Origin: Algoriphagus sp. Y33
GTDB lineage: Bacteria; Bacteroidota; Bacteroidia; Cytophagales; Cyclobacteriaceae
NCBI RefSeq assembly: GCF_014838715.1
Contig: NZ_CP061947.1
Span: 4,216,001 to 4,280,000, forward strand
Length of the DNA: 64,000 nucleotides
Reading direction: 5' to 3'
In this document: positions 1 to 9,476 of the stretch, piece after piece
Layout of the letters: every line of letters begins with the position of its first letter
Numbering within the stretch: the first letter of the stretch is position 1
Notes under the pieces: generated by a model
The model's database searches: none
Seen by the model: only the letters and a program-made list of their open reading frames with translations
What the model was told of the DNA's origin: nothing
Made by a program: the position numbers and the translations under genes

Positions 1-2763
1 GGTATTACGCTCTTCCAGCCCTGCCTGAATTTCATCCGCCCTAATATCTTTGTTCTTTTTTTGCAAGGCGGTAAGCCGATTGATTTCATGATCCAAAGTT
101 AATTTCATCCGCTCTAAACCCTTTTTAATTTCTTGTTCACCCATTTGCTCAGCGATTTCTGTAGCGGATAAAATCATATTCGGCAGTAGGGTATCTACAA
201 ATGCTTCATTTTCTAGTAAGGGTTCTATTCTACCGGGTACTAAGTTTTTGTTTAGCATTGCTACCGAATAGCTATCTGTTACTTCTTTAGCTGTATGGTC
301 TACTACAATTCTAAGCGGTGTATCGGGAAGGAACCGGTCTATATCAGTACTTTTCTTGCCGGCTGTTTCAAGGACAAAGATTAATTCAAGTAATAGGCCT
401 GGATTGCCAGTTCCCCGAATCAATCCACAGCTGGCAGTTCCCAAGGTCGAGCCTAGCACCTTATCAATAGCACCGGTTGCCATGGGATGATCCCAGGTAA
501 GAAAGCTTACATCCTCCCTGCTGAGCGCCCGTTTTCTATCAAAGGTCACCTGGATGCCTTCCCGCGGGATGGACGGAAACACTTCTGCGCTAAATGAAGC
601 CGGATGCAACAGGTACGTCCTTGACGCAAGGTCTTCCATCTCTATGTCAAAATGCCTGAAGACTTTCGTTAGATATGTTTCTAATGTGGGATCATTATCT
701 TCCGCCTGGATTTGCTCAATCAATCTTTTTGCTATTTTCGGACGAAATGAGTTCATTTCCAGCAATTTATCGCGTCCCTCAGCAAGGGCTTTCTTGAGTT
801 CTATTTGATATTCAGCTGTTTCTGTAATCAATATTTCCAGTTCCTTCTGAGCCCCTTCGAATGATGGTATTTTGGTAATGTTGAGTAATCGCTCACTGAA
901 CAATTTAGAAATAAGATTGCCTCCCTCAAGATTTCTATTAAAAGCATCCAGTCCTTCATGGAACCACCTGACAATGAGCTCTTGTGGACTGCCAAGTAGA
1001 TACGGAATATGTATAGTAATGTCCTTCTTCTGTCCTATTCGGTCAAGGCGGCCTATTCGCTGCTCCAGCAATTCGGGATGGAAGGGCATGTCAAAAAGAA
1101 TGAGGTGATGGGCGAATTGAAAATTCCGGCCTTCACTCCCTATTTCTGAGCAGAGGAGTATTTGCGCCCCATCAGGCTCAGCAAACCATGCAGCGTTTCT
1201 ATCCCGCTGTACAAGTGTGAGGTCTTCGTGAAAAACGCTTGCTGTAAATTCCGGGAAATTACTTAAAGCCGATTCTAATGCCAGTACTTTTTCTTTGGAG
1301 GTGCATATTAAGAGCATCTTTTCAGGATGCATTTCCTCCATTTTCCCAACCAGCCACTCCACTCGCGGATCTTCTTCAAACCACAATTCCTGTTCAGGTT
1401 TTGTTTCGGATTCCCTTTCCATATCCAAGGAAAACTCTCTTGTTAAGCGCTCGATCCAAAGGCTATGATTTTCTCTTTCCTGAAGGGGAATCAGCTGGGC
1501 AATACGCTCGGGGAATCCGCTCATAGCCAATCGGGTATTTCGAAATAGAACCCTACCCGGACCATACTGATCGAGCAAATCTTCAATTAGGTTGTGCGTT
1601 GTAAGTTCATCTTTATTGGCTAGCAAGGCGATTCTTTCTTTAGAGAAAATGGATTCTAACAGCCTGAGGTCTTTAGCTTTTAAGTCTTTTCCTGACGAGA
1701 GCTTTTCGACGATAGCAGCAATATCTTTATTTCCGTCAGATTCGTGGATAAAATCATCGTAATTGTTATACCTGTTGGGGTCAAGTAACCTAAGTCGTGC
1801 AAAATGACTTTCTACCCCTAATTGCTCCGGCGTAGCAGTAAGGAGTAGTAACCCTTTTGCCACCTTACTCAGCAATTCTACAATACCATAGTCTGGGCTT
1901 ACCTCGTCAACTGACCACTCAAGATGATGGGCTTCGTCAACAACCAGCATGTCCCAGCTGGCAGAAATGGCCTGTTGGGTGCGTTTTTTTGAACCTGCCA
2001 AAAATTCGATGCTACAAATAACAAGCTGATCATCGAGAAATGGATTTACCTCTGGCGCACCTTTTTCAAGAGCCGAACAACGTTCTTCATCGAAAATGTT
2101 AAACCAGAGATTAAACTTTCTCAATACTTCCACAAACCACTGGTGGATCAAGGATTCGGGAACAAGGATAAGTACCCTTGATATTCTACCAGTCACCAAT
2201 AAGCGGTGAAGAATAAGGCAAGCCTCAATAGTTTTTCCCAGTCCAACCTGATCGGATAGCAAAACACGGGGCGCAAACCGCGAACTCACCTCATGGGCTA
2301 TGTATAGTTGATGAGGAATCAAATCAATTTTACCCCCAACAAATCCATGTACCGGAGAAATTCTTCTTTGATAATTATGATCGAGCGTTTCTCTGCGCAG
2401 CGCAAAAAATTCTGGCGAATCAATATCTCCCGCAAATAGCCGATCATCCACCGTATGCGAGATAGATACATCTCCAAGTTCGGACTCACCCAACGCTCTG
2501 TTGCCCCCAAAGTACACATACAGCCCATTTTCAAATTTAACTTCTTCAATCAACATCGCATGTCCTTGCTGATCTACGATGGTATGTCCTGGTTTAAAAA
2601 TAGTTCGGAGCAAAGGAGCACTTTCTATTGAATACAGTCTCACTTCGTCTGGCACCGGAAAGAATATCCTCACCTTGCCTTTACTGACTTCTGTCACTAT
2701 GCCCACTCCGAGTTCAGGTTCTCCGGAACTGGTATATCGTTGATTTAGAAAAAATTCTCCCAT
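1..2763 (-). CDS. rapA: RapA-type SNF2 ATPase, RNA polymerase recycling factor (3' end beyond window)
   Basis: The frame is open from an ATG at 2763 to the window edge, giving 921 codons; E. coli RapA has 968, so only a short C-terminal piece is missing. The N-terminal ~110 residues look like the Tudor/SH3-like region of RapA. The SNF2 motor follows: Walker A DQVGLGKT near residue 170, DEAH box (VVDEAHHLEW) near 275, LTATP, and motifs V/VI (GSEGRNFQ, QRIGRLDRIGQ) near 535-575. A RapA-type C-terminal region comes after. Known RapA rescues stalled RNA polymerase by ATP-driven translocation. The glutamine in DQVGLGKT replaces the usual glutamate of the DEVGLGKT form. The next gene is also on the minus strand but 417 bases upstream, so an own promoter is likely; no clear -7 box is visible. 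Confidence 0.93.
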   Translation of the reverse strand, partial: MGEFFLNQRYTSSGEPELGVGIVTEVSKGKVRIFFPVPDEVRLYSIESAPLLRTIFKPGHTIVDQQGHAMLIEEVKFENGLYVYFGGNRALGESELGDVSISHTVDDRLFAGDIDSPEFFALRRETLDHNYQRRISPVHGFVGGKIDLIPHQLYIAHEVSSRFAPRVLLSDQVGLGKTIEACLILHRLLVTGRISRVLILVPESLIHQWFVEVLRKFNLWFNIFDEERCSALEKGAPEVNPFLDDQLVICSIEFLAGSKKRTQQAISASWDMLVVDEAHHLEWSVDEVSPDYGIVELLSKVAKGLLLLTATPEQLGVESHFARLRLLDPNRYNNYDDFIHESDGNKDIAAIVEKLSSGKDLKAKDLRLLESIFSKERIALLANKDELTTHNLIEDLLDQYGPGRVLFRNTRLAMSGFPERIAQLIPLQERENHSLWIERLTREFSLDMERESETKPEQELWFEEDPRVEWLVGKMEEMHPEKMLLICTSKEKVLALESALSNFPEFTASVFHEDLTLVQRDRNAAWFAEPDGAQILLCSEIGSEGRNFQFAHHLILFDMPFHPELLEQRIGRLDRIGQKKDITIHIPYLLGSPQELIVRWFHEGLDAFNRNLEGGNLISKLFSERLLNITKIPSFEGAQKELEILITETAEYQIELKKALAEGRDKLLEMNSFRPKIAKRLIEQIQAEDNDPTLETYLTKVFRHFDIEMEDLASRTYLLHPASFSAEVFPSIPREGIQVTFDRKRALSREDVSFLTWDHPMATGAIDKVLGSTLGTASCGLIRGTGNPGLLLELIFVLETAGKKSTDIDRFLPDTPLRIVVDHTAKEVTDSYSVAMLNKNLVPGRIEPLLENEAFVDTLLPNMILSATEIAEQMGEQEIKKGLERMKLTLDHEINRLTALQKKNKDIRADEIQAGLEERNT

Positions 2764-2796
2764 GAATAAGGATTTTTGTTTAGAGGATTAATGTAA

Positions 2797-2925
2797 GTGA
2801 TTATCCGCATCCGTGATCGGATGATGCCAGTAGCCCCACATTTTTTTTACTGGCTGGATGACCCCGTCCACGTCGGGCTGGCGAGGACGGGTGACCCGTC
2901 TCGGCGAGGCAGGCCGAAATGGCCT
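2797..2925. repeat. Dispersed repeat copy and GC-rich inverted repeat in a gene-free stretch
   Basis: The 417-base gap between rapA and the J-domain gene (2764-3180) holds no credible reading frame. Positions 2797-2832 share GTGATTATCCGCA and ATGATGCCAGTA with 27237-27262, and more loosely with 58401-58422. Positions about 2868-2925 form a GC-rich inverted repeat (CCCGTC...GACGGG) unlike the AT-rich surroundings, typical of small palindromic repeats scattered through Cytophagales genomes. Nothing is recognised in the AT-rich rest. Confidence 0.6.
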
Positions 2926-3180
2926 AAAAGATAAAGCTCACCAAATCCTTGGATGCTTTAATCTCTTTAGTGGTAAAAAAGCGGATATATACATGTAAAA
3001 AACAGCAGACTTGTGTTTATTATTTTTTTAGTTTAAAACAAGAATAGCAGAAAAGAACCAAGTTTTTGGTTCAGATGACCAGCTTACTTAGTCTGTTTTC
3101 CACAAGTAAACAATAAACATGTTGTCGTCTGTAGACACAAACTACAGTTAGAAAGGGGAACAAACACGATTAGGATAACC

Positions 3181-3630
3181 TTAAACCTGCTCCAAACTTT
3201 TCTTAGTCTTTCTATAGGTATAATTGGGGTAAATAGCCCGCTTGGCAAAACGGTTTAGCTTATCGCTATTGATCATTTTTCGATAAACATTCGGTGTGAC
3301 ACCAAAGTACTCATAGGTAGTACCGTCAAGAAACGTGATTTCAAGCAGCAATCCCTTGTGGTGATAATCTGCAATCCCCGCGTTGTTAATCGTTTCTGTA
3401 TAGGCGGCCAAATTAGCTTCTATGGTTTCCGGTGCTATACTTACCAAAAAATGGTAACCATCAATAATCCTTCGGCTTTGTATTTCTGCTTCTGCATGTA
3501 AAGGATCTCCATTTTGAAATTTGTCAGGGTGCCATTCCTTCACTAAATCCCTATAACTCTTTTTCAAGGTCTTCAAATCGATTTGCTTTTCCACTCCAAA
3601 GAGCTTCTTATATTCATTGATGCGCTTCAT
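3181..3630 (-). CDS. J-domain protein with C-terminal KTSC domain
   Basis: This is a 149-residue cytoplasmic protein. Residues about 7-70 resemble a DnaJ J domain with the diagnostic HPDK (EWHPDKF), which in the family stimulates the ATPase of DnaK-type Hsp70. Residues about 92-142 fit the KTSC domain, a ~60-residue domain of unclear function, with the pattern LEITFLDGTTYEYFGV...F. There is no zinc-finger or substrate-binding C-terminal region as in true DnaJ. The ATG at 3630 lies about 20 bases after a perfect TAnnTTTG element on the minus strand. J-domain identity is confident; the role is unknown and perhaps regulatory. Confidence 0.85.
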   Translation of the reverse strand: MKRINEYKKLFGVEKQIDLKTLKKSYRDLVKEWHPDKFQNGDPLHAEAEIQSRRIIDGYHFLVSIAPETIEANLAAYTETINNAGIADYHHKGLLLEITFLDGTTYEYFGVTPNVYRKMINSDKLNRFAKRAIYPNYTYRKTKKSLEQV

Positions 3631-3650
3631 ATCGTATTTCTTTGCGGGCG

Positions 3651-3658
3651 CAAAAGTA
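3651..3658 (-). promoter_or_regulatory. -7 promoter element TACTTTTG
   Basis: On the minus strand these bases read TACTTTTG, a full match to the Bacteroidota -7 consensus TAnnTTTG, placed about 20 bases before the ATG of the J-domain/KTSC gene. I see no good TTTG at -33. Promoter assignment is inference. Confidence 0.5.
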
Positions 3659-3757
3659 CGCCTTAATCTGACGGTAATTACTATTCCATCCTTTGCTTTA
3701 TTTATATCATCAGTCTACATCAAGCTCCTCACCCTCCTCTCACTCCTTGATCCAAAT

Positions 3758-3782
3758 TTACTCCCGGCACAACCGGGAGTAA
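3758..3782. repeat. Perfect hairpin in divergent intergenic region
   Basis: TTACTCCCGG and CCGGGAGTAA form a perfect 10-base-pair stem around a five-base loop. It lies in the 372-base region (3631-4002) between two divergent genes, and no T-run follows. It could be a dispersed palindromic repeat or a structure in the leader of the 4003 gene. Nothing else is recognised in the stretch. Confidence 0.5.
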
Positions 3783-4002
3783 GCATAACCAATCTGTATA
3801 AATCAAGAGGTGAAAGGCAAAATCACAAATCCAAAATTTTACCGGCTTCATTTCAAAATTCATGAGACATAAATAGCCATATGCACAATCATTTATCCAT
3901 TGCAACGATCATCTTTTTGGTCTATATTCACTATACCTTACTGTATTGGAAAAGCGACGAGACGTAAGCAATAAACTGAATGAAACACCATCAAAAAACA
4001 GT

Positions 4003-4929
4003 ATGCCTCGAATACATATTCACTTTAAAGAAATACTAAAGTATTTGACGTTAGCCGGTATACTGTTGTCTTTTGATATGTTTGCACAAACATATGATGG
4101 CTTGGATCAGCTTGACGGACACAAACTTCAAGTTTACTATAGTCAAGGCCTAGGCAGCTCACAAAGGGTGAATGAAATTGCCATTCGTTGTGACAGCGTT
4201 TATTCTTTCTACGAATCAACTATAAATTTCAACCCGACAGGTGTGAAATTGTTAATCCTTGATCCTGACGATTGGACCAAGTTTGCTCTAACAGGTGCAC
4301 CTTATGGAGTTCCTCATTACAAAAGCGACAACACACTAGTCATAGCTTCCCAGAACAATGGTCTTTGGAAAAGTTTTTTGCCGCCAATAGACAAGCTCCC
4401 ACAACAACTTGCAGAAGAAATATCCCGAATCTATGTTGACAAAGACGGCAATCCAACGATGCAGCCTTTTTTTGACTTGCTGGCAATTCATGAGCTAGGT
4501 CACGCTTTTCACAATCAGGGAGAACTCACAATGCAGAGACATTGGATGACCGAATTATTTGCAAACATTTTTCTACACACCTACATTGCTGAGAAAGAAC
4601 CCATCCTATTACCGGCTCTTACTGTTTTCCCACAGATGGTAATAGCTGCTACCGATTCTGAATTTCAATTTACTACCTTAAGCGACTTTGAGGCTAAATA
4701 TGATGAAATTGCCAGAAGACACCCCAAAAACTACGGATGGTATCAAAGCAGACTTCATTCGGCAGCAGCAGATATTTACAATTCAGGCGGCGGAGATGTG
4801 TTTGCTAAACTATGGAGAGCATTAGAAAAACATGAAGACAAGCTCACCGATGAAAATCTCGCTGTTGTATTGAACACTGAAGTTCATCAATCAGTCGCCA
4901 ATGTATGGCTTAAATGGGATGATCATTAA
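4003..4929 (+). CDS. Secreted HExxH zinc-peptidase-like protein of unknown family
   Basis: From the ATG at 4003 the protein has 309 residues. It begins with a signal peptide (charged start, hydrophobic stretch, ending near FAQ about residue 29), so it is exported. HELGH at residues 163-167 is the zinc-peptidase signature HExxH. A glutamate in TELFAN at about 184 is a candidate third ligand, as in gluzincins. A longer frame exists from a TTG at 3946, but the first in-frame ATG gives the better signal peptide. I do not recognise a named family or substrate. No operon partner is evident. Confidence 0.75.
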   Translation: MPRIHIHFKEILKYLTLAGILLSFDMFAQTYDGLDQLDGHKLQVYYSQGLGSSQRVNEIAIRCDSVYSFYESTINFNPTGVKLLILDPDDWTKFALTGAPYGVPHYKSDNTLVIASQNNGLWKSFLPPIDKLPQQLAEEISRIYVDKDGNPTMQPFFDLLAIHELGHAFHNQGELTMQRHWMTELFANIFLHTYIAEKEPILLPALTVFPQMVIAATDSEFQFTTLSDFEAKYDEIARRHPKNYGWYQSRLHSAAADIYNSGGGDVFAKLWRALEKHEDKLTDENLAVVLNTEVHQSVANVWLKWDDH

Positions 4930-5084
4930 TACACTTCGGGTAAAGCAACGTCCTAAAAATGTCAGAACAGTGGCTGAATCAACCTTTTCTGGCTGAACGT
5001 TAAAGTCATCGCCTTGCTTGCATCGGAATCCTTCTCTATCTCTCCTTAATAAAACATATCTGTTACGCAAAAATTAAAGAAGCA

Positions 5085-6272
5085 TTGACATTACAACAAC
5101 TTCAGCGTGCAACATTAAAAAGTCAACGATTAACGCAAGTATCTCCATTTGGAAATGGCAAAATCGCAGTGCTTAACGCTTTGGAACACCTTGGGTATAT
5201 ACAAATAGATACATTATCAATAGTCGAACGTGCACATCACCATACACTATGGACAAGAATCCCAGACTATAAACCCGGATATCTGGAAGAGTTAGTATCG
5301 GAGCGCAAAGTATTTGAGTATTGGTTTCACGCTGCTTCATATCTTCCAATGAAAGACTTTCGCTACGCACTACCCCAAATGCTGGATGTGAAACGAAATA
5401 AATCCCACTATTATAATGCAGATCCAAAAGTCATGCGCTATGTAATGGATACAATCCGCTGGGAAGGGCCAAAAAAATCAAGAGATTTTGAAAGTATAAG
5501 TAAAAAACCGGGGAATTGGTGGAGTTGGAAACCAACCAAACTGGCTCTGGAAAGGCTTTTTATGCAAGGAGATTTAATGATTTGCGGGCGAAGCGGTATG
5601 CAAAAAACCTATGACATCAGCGAAAGAGTGCTTCCGGACAACATTGACACGACGGAACCAACTCCAATGGAGTTTGCTGAATATTTGGCAAAAACATATC
5701 TACTTGCCTATGGATTTACTACACTAAAACAAATTACACATCTGAGGAAGGGAGAATTGTTAAAAAAGAATGTAACTGAAGTTTTAAATTCAATGCTGCA
5801 GCAAGGCACCGTACAACAAGTCCCTATTGAAGGCATGCCTTCTGTTTTTGTACAAAGTGATTTAGTCGATAAAATATATAGAAAACCAACTCCTAGTGTC
5901 CGGCTTCTCTCACCGTTTGACAATTCAATTATTCATCGTGACCGCATCAAACAGCTTTTTGGTTTTGATTTTCGTCTTGAATGCTACACACCAAGAGAAA
6001 AAAGACAGTACGGATACTTCTGTTTACCTATTTTATTCGGAGACACATTTATAGGCAGAGTGGATTGCAAAACGCATCGAAAAGAGAAACAACTCGAGCT
6101 AATACACTTACACATTGAAAATACAACTATCGACATTGAAGCATGGCTAGCCCCCTTTATAGCAGCAGTAAATAGCTTTGCTGATTTCAACAACTGTCAC
6201 TATTTAACACTTACAAAAGTCAGCCCGTCCACATTGACAAACACATTAAAGCAAGCTTTTCCAAAGTTTTGA
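5085..6272 (+). CDS. YcaQ/AlkX-like winged-helix DNA glycosylase family protein
   Basis: A 395-residue cytoplasmic protein matching the winged-helix 'DNA glycosylase AlkZ/YcaQ' family (HTH_42). Features are the N-terminal GYIQIDTLSIVERAHHHTLW stretch, where QIDTLS and the H-H pair are typical, then EYWFHAASYLP (family WxHxAS-type motif) and a C-terminal LLSPFDNSIIHRDR segment. Characterised members unhook DNA interstrand crosslinks and alkylated bases. The start is a TTG at 5085, since no ATG lies upstream near the conserved N-terminus. The gene stands alone between a secreted protein and a convergent hypothetical gene. Confidence 0.85.
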   Translation: MTLQQLQRATLKSQRLTQVSPFGNGKIAVLNALEHLGYIQIDTLSIVERAHHHTLWTRIPDYKPGYLEELVSERKVFEYWFHAASYLPMKDFRYALPQMLDVKRNKSHYYNADPKVMRYVMDTIRWEGPKKSRDFESISKKPGNWWSWKPTKLALERLFMQGDLMICGRSGMQKTYDISERVLPDNIDTTEPTPMEFAEYLAKTYLLAYGFTTLKQITHLRKGELLKKNVTEVLNSMLQQGTVQQVPIEGMPSVFVQSDLVDKIYRKPTPSVRLLSPFDNSIIHRDRIKQLFGFDFRLECYTPREKRQYGYFCLPILFGDTFIGRVDCKTHRKEKQLELIHLHIENTTIDIEAWLAPFIAAVNSFADFNNCHYLTLTKVSPSTLTNTLKQAFPKF

Positions 6273-6318
6273 ACTTTGGAAGAGTAATCAAACCAACCCA
6301 TTTTTTTCAAGGATTAAA

Positions 6319-6765
6319 CTATTCACTCTTCAAACAAGAGCAATACTCGCCTAGCTGACAACCGTCAGAATTCCCAGTACAAAAGTCAAAACAATAATAT
6401 CCATGTTTGAAAATCATAACCGGGCCGACCAAAATCTCCATGAGCAATTCATATCTGCGCTGTTGCGGAAGGTCATCCGGAAATGCTACCTCTAAATTCC
6501 ACGATTTCATCATTGCTACAAAAGCCGTTGTCACTTGAGCCAATTGACTTTCAGAGAGCTTTTCTTTAGGAGGAAAGCTTTCTCTCTTTAATCCGCAATA
6601 ACGTGAAAATCCAGGCATTGGCTCCTGACTAACAAATTTCTCAGATTCTTCAAGTGCTTCTTCCAAATCCTCTTCTTCAGTGTTTTTCTTTGTTTTTCGG
6701 AAATAGTCTGATGGGCGATGCCCTTCCGCTATATCCTCTAAAAGGTGGTTGACATAAGCTTGCAT
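6319..6765 (-). CDS. Hypothetical protein with cysteine-rich C-terminus
   Basis: A 148-residue soluble protein with no signal peptide. Residues ~25-50 are very acidic (runs of Glu) and the middle part is helical. The last 25 residues hold five cysteines (YYCFDFCTG...CQLGEYCSC), suggesting metal binding or disulfides. I do not recognise the family. The ATG at 6765 was chosen over an upstream TTG at 6774. A perfect -7 element ends only six bases before this ATG, so the transcript may be nearly leaderless. Confidence 0.7.
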   Translation of the reverse strand: MQAYVNHLLEDIAEGHRPSDYFRKTKKNTEEEDLEEALEESEKFVSQEPMPGFSRYCGLKRESFPPKEKLSESQLAQVTTAFVAMMKSWNLEVAFPDDLPQQRRYELLMEILVGPVMIFKHGYYCFDFCTGNSDGCQLGEYCSCLKSE

Positions 6766-6771
6766 ATAATT

Positions 6772-6779
6772 CAAAATTA
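6772..6779 (-). promoter_or_regulatory. -7 promoter element TAATTTTG
   Basis: The minus strand reads TAATTTTG, a full TAnnTTTG match, followed after six bases by the ATG at 6765. If used, transcription would start at or next to the start codon. No TTTG is seen at the -33 position, so this is tentative. Confidence 0.4.
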
Positions 6780-6936
6780 GTCTTCATTCTAGTTGACTTT
6801 CGTCCGTAAACGAGCATTTTTGTTCGAAAACCCACTTCAATTAAAGAAAAATATCTGTTTATCAACCCTTTCACCTTTCTTTTTCTGGCACGATAACAGT
6901 AATTACATTGGCACTTTCAACCAAGCTCCAAAGAAA

Positions 6937-9390
6937 ATGTGGAAAAACTACTTACGCATAGCTTATCGGAATCTTCTCAAGCATAAAATTTTTAGCACCA
7001 TCAACCTACTCGGTCTTGCACTGGGAATGACCGCATGCCTGATCATATTGCAGTATGTCAGATTTGAATTGAGTTATGACCGTTTTCACGAAAAGTCTGA
7101 CCGAATCTACAGAGTCCAACATGACCGATATTCCGACGGGGAACTCCAATATCAAAAAGCTCAGGCATTTATACCTACAGGTGAAGCAATGATGAATGAA
7201 TATCCTGAGGTGGAAGATTACACCACCATGTTCAGAATCAGTGCGGAATCAGATATAGTCATGACCCATTTGGCAGATGATGGTGAAATGTTAAGGTTCC
7301 CCGAAAAGGAAGTTTACCACGTGAAAGGAAATTTCTTTGAAGTCTTTTCCTTTCCCATCATAGAAGGGAATTCAGAAATCAAACAGTTGGAGCCAAAGAC
7401 GGTCTTGGTTTCCCAATCCACTGCATCTAAATATTTTGGAAACGAATCTGCTATCGGAAAAATAATCAGTCATAATTATGCGGAAAATTATGAGATAATA
7501 GGTGTTTTTGAGGATGTTCCCGGGAATGCACATATGAAATTTGACTTCCTCTTTGCTTGGCAGGAAGTATCAAGTGATGGAGGTGATAATGAAAACTGGA
7601 GATGGGACGGGTTCTACACCTATCTTTTGTTAACTCCTGATGCTGATATTCCAGTATTGGAGGGGAAATTCCCATCATTTGTAGAAAAATATAAAGCAAG
7701 CAATGTAAATGCCAGCATCAATTCGGCATTCTCACTTCAGCCGCTGACATCCATTCATCTAAATTCCAACTTACTGGCTGAGGCAGAACCCAACAGTGAG
7801 GCAAAAATCGTCTATGCCTTATTGGCTATAGCTGTTTTTGTGATGATCATTGCCTGGATCAACTTTATCAATTTATCAATCTCCAGATCACTGGAAAGAT
7901 CGAAGGAAGTTGGAGTCCGAAAAGTCATCGGATCCAGCAGATTGCAGCTTATAAAGCAGTTCCTAACTGAATCGCTTGTAATGAACCTACTGGCAATTTC
8001 CCTTTCATGCATTTTCTTGTATTTACTTGACCCATATATTTCATCTTTCATCGGTGGAGGATCAGCTCTTTCACTTTTTTCCAGTACTGATTTTCTCATA
8101 GGAATTATATTGCTTATACTCATTGGCAGTGCATTGGCCGGAATGTACCCTGCATTTGTCACCTCTTCCTTTAAGCCTGTACTTGCGCTGAAAGGTGGCT
8201 ACACAAATCATCACAAGGGATCACTTTTCAGTCTGAAACATGGTCTGATTGTATTTCAGTTTATGATTTCCATTGGGTTGATTGCCGCTTCTACTGTTGC
8301 TTACCGACAACTCAGCTTAATGAAAAACAGCAGCTTGGGCATCGACATCAAAAGCACTATGGTCGTCAATACCCAAAAGACTTTTGGCCCTCCAGGATCT
8401 GATTCTGTCTTTACCAGCAGACTGAATACCTTTAGAGATAAACTGAATGCAAATAAGGGGGTGAAAGGAATAACAGCTTCGCATGATATCCCGGGAAAAG
8501 AACACCTGAGTATGATGCCAAATTTTAGACATTTTAAAAATACGGATGAACTTGTAACCCTTTACTTCACCCGTATGGACTATGATTTTATTCCAACATT
8601 TAATGTCGATTTAATTGCCGGAAGGAATTTTATTGAGGGTGTAGACAATCGGTCCTCGATAATATTAAACATGGAAGCTGTTCAGGTTTTAGGATTTGAA
8701 AATCCTGAAGAAGCCATAGGCCATGGAGTCAATTGGGGAAATGAAAATCTGGCGAAAGCTGAAATTGTAGGGGTCGTGGATTTCAGGGCAGTTTCGTATA
8801 AAGAATCTAACTATCCCGTGGCTTACACCTCTACTTTCTTTCCTTACAAATATGTCTCTGTCAAATTTGATGAGATCAATGGAGCAAACGCAGCAGAGCA
8901 TGTAGCGATGATCCAGAATAGTTGGAATTCAGTTTTTCCCGATCAGCCGTTTGAATTTTTCTTTTTGGATGATTTTTTCAACAGTCAATACCAAGCCGAC
9001 CAGAAATTTGGGCAGCTGCTGAGTGCCTTTACTTTTCTAGCAATTATAGTGGCTGGTTTAGGGCTTTACGGAATCACCCTCCTTACTGTATCTCAGCGGA
9101 TTAAAGAAGTGGGATTACGGAAAATCATGGGCGCCTCAGTCTCCCAGATAGTCTCTTTACTTTCGAAGCAATTCATGGTCTTAGTTCTAGTGGCAGGGGT
9201 GCTTTCCGTTCCGATTATTAAGTTTACTATGGAGCAATGGCTGGCAAACTACCCTTATCGGGTTGAAATTTCCTGGTGGATCTATATGCTTCCAATAGCC
9301 ATGATTTTACTGATTACCTGCTTTACCATAAGCTTCCAGATTATTAAAGCCTCCCTGATTAATCCCGCGAAATTGCTTAGGCATGAATAG
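6937..9390 (+). CDS. FtsX/MacB-type ABC transporter permease (large Bacteroidota form)
   Basis: An 817-residue inner-membrane protein starting at MWKNYLRIAYRNLLKHK, the typical opening of this family. TM1 spans residues ~20-40, followed by a MacB-like periplasmic core domain (to ~285), an FtsX three-TM block (~290-425, containing SRSLERSKEVGVRKVIGSS), a second TM plus periplasmic half (~440-670) and a last FtsX block (~680-815, VSQRIKEVGLRKIMGAS). The duplicated architecture is usual for Cytophagales. No ATPase gene is adjacent, so the nucleotide-binding partner must be elsewhere. Substrate unknown. An upstream TTG extension was rejected. Confidence 0.9.
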   Translation: MWKNYLRIAYRNLLKHKIFSTINLLGLALGMTACLIILQYVRFELSYDRFHEKSDRIYRVQHDRYSDGELQYQKAQAFIPTGEAMMNEYPEVEDYTTMFRISAESDIVMTHLADDGEMLRFPEKEVYHVKGNFFEVFSFPIIEGNSEIKQLEPKTVLVSQSTASKYFGNESAIGKIISHNYAENYEIIGVFEDVPGNAHMKFDFLFAWQEVSSDGGDNENWRWDGFYTYLLLTPDADIPVLEGKFPSFVEKYKASNVNASINSAFSLQPLTSIHLNSNLLAEAEPNSEAKIVYALLAIAVFVMIIAWINFINLSISRSLERSKEVGVRKVIGSSRLQLIKQFLTESLVMNLLAISLSCIFLYLLDPYISSFIGGGSALSLFSSTDFLIGIILLILIGSALAGMYPAFVTSSFKPVLALKGGYTNHHKGSLFSLKHGLIVFQFMISIGLIAASTVAYRQLSLMKNSSLGIDIKSTMVVNTQKTFGPPGSDSVFTSRLNTFRDKLNANKGVKGITASHDIPGKEHLSMMPNFRHFKNTDELVTLYFTRMDYDFIPTFNVDLIAGRNFIEGVDNRSSIILNMEAVQVLGFENPEEAIGHGVNWGNENLAKAEIVGVVDFRAVSYKESNYPVAYTSTFFPYKYVSVKFDEINGANAAEHVAMIQNSWNSVFPDQPFEFFFLDDFFNSQYQADQKFGQLLSAFTFLAIIVAGLGLYGITLLTVSQRIKEVGLRKIMGASVSQIVSLLSKQFMVLVLVAGVLSVPIIKFTMEQWLANYPYRVEISWWIYMLPIAMILLITCFTISFQIIKASLINPAKLLRHE

Positions 9391-9425
9391 GGTGATCTAA
9401 GAGTATTTCTATACTAGAAAAAACA

Positions 9426-9460
9426 TCTTGTACAACATCACGTACAATTTTCTATCTTTG
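9426..9460 (+). promoter_or_regulatory. Promoter with two TGTACA-type operator boxes for the toxin-antitoxin operon
   Basis: A perfect -7 element TATCTTTG lies at 9453-9460, with TTG at 9428-9430 as a possible -33. Between them are a perfect palindrome TTGTACAA (9428-9435) and a second box CGTACA (9441-9446), whose centres are 12 bases apart. In E. coli the yefM-yoeB operator uses adjacent palindromes with TGTACA cores. The same arrangement here suggests autoregulation by the YefM-YoeB complex. Confidence 0.7.
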
Positions 9461-9476
9461 TAAAAACCTGAAAATC

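Noticed and set aside
3617..3865. 82-codon plus-strand frame overlapping the J-domain gene start
   Set aside because: Low-complexity translation with no domain, crossing a hairpin and a divergent promoter region; chance frame.
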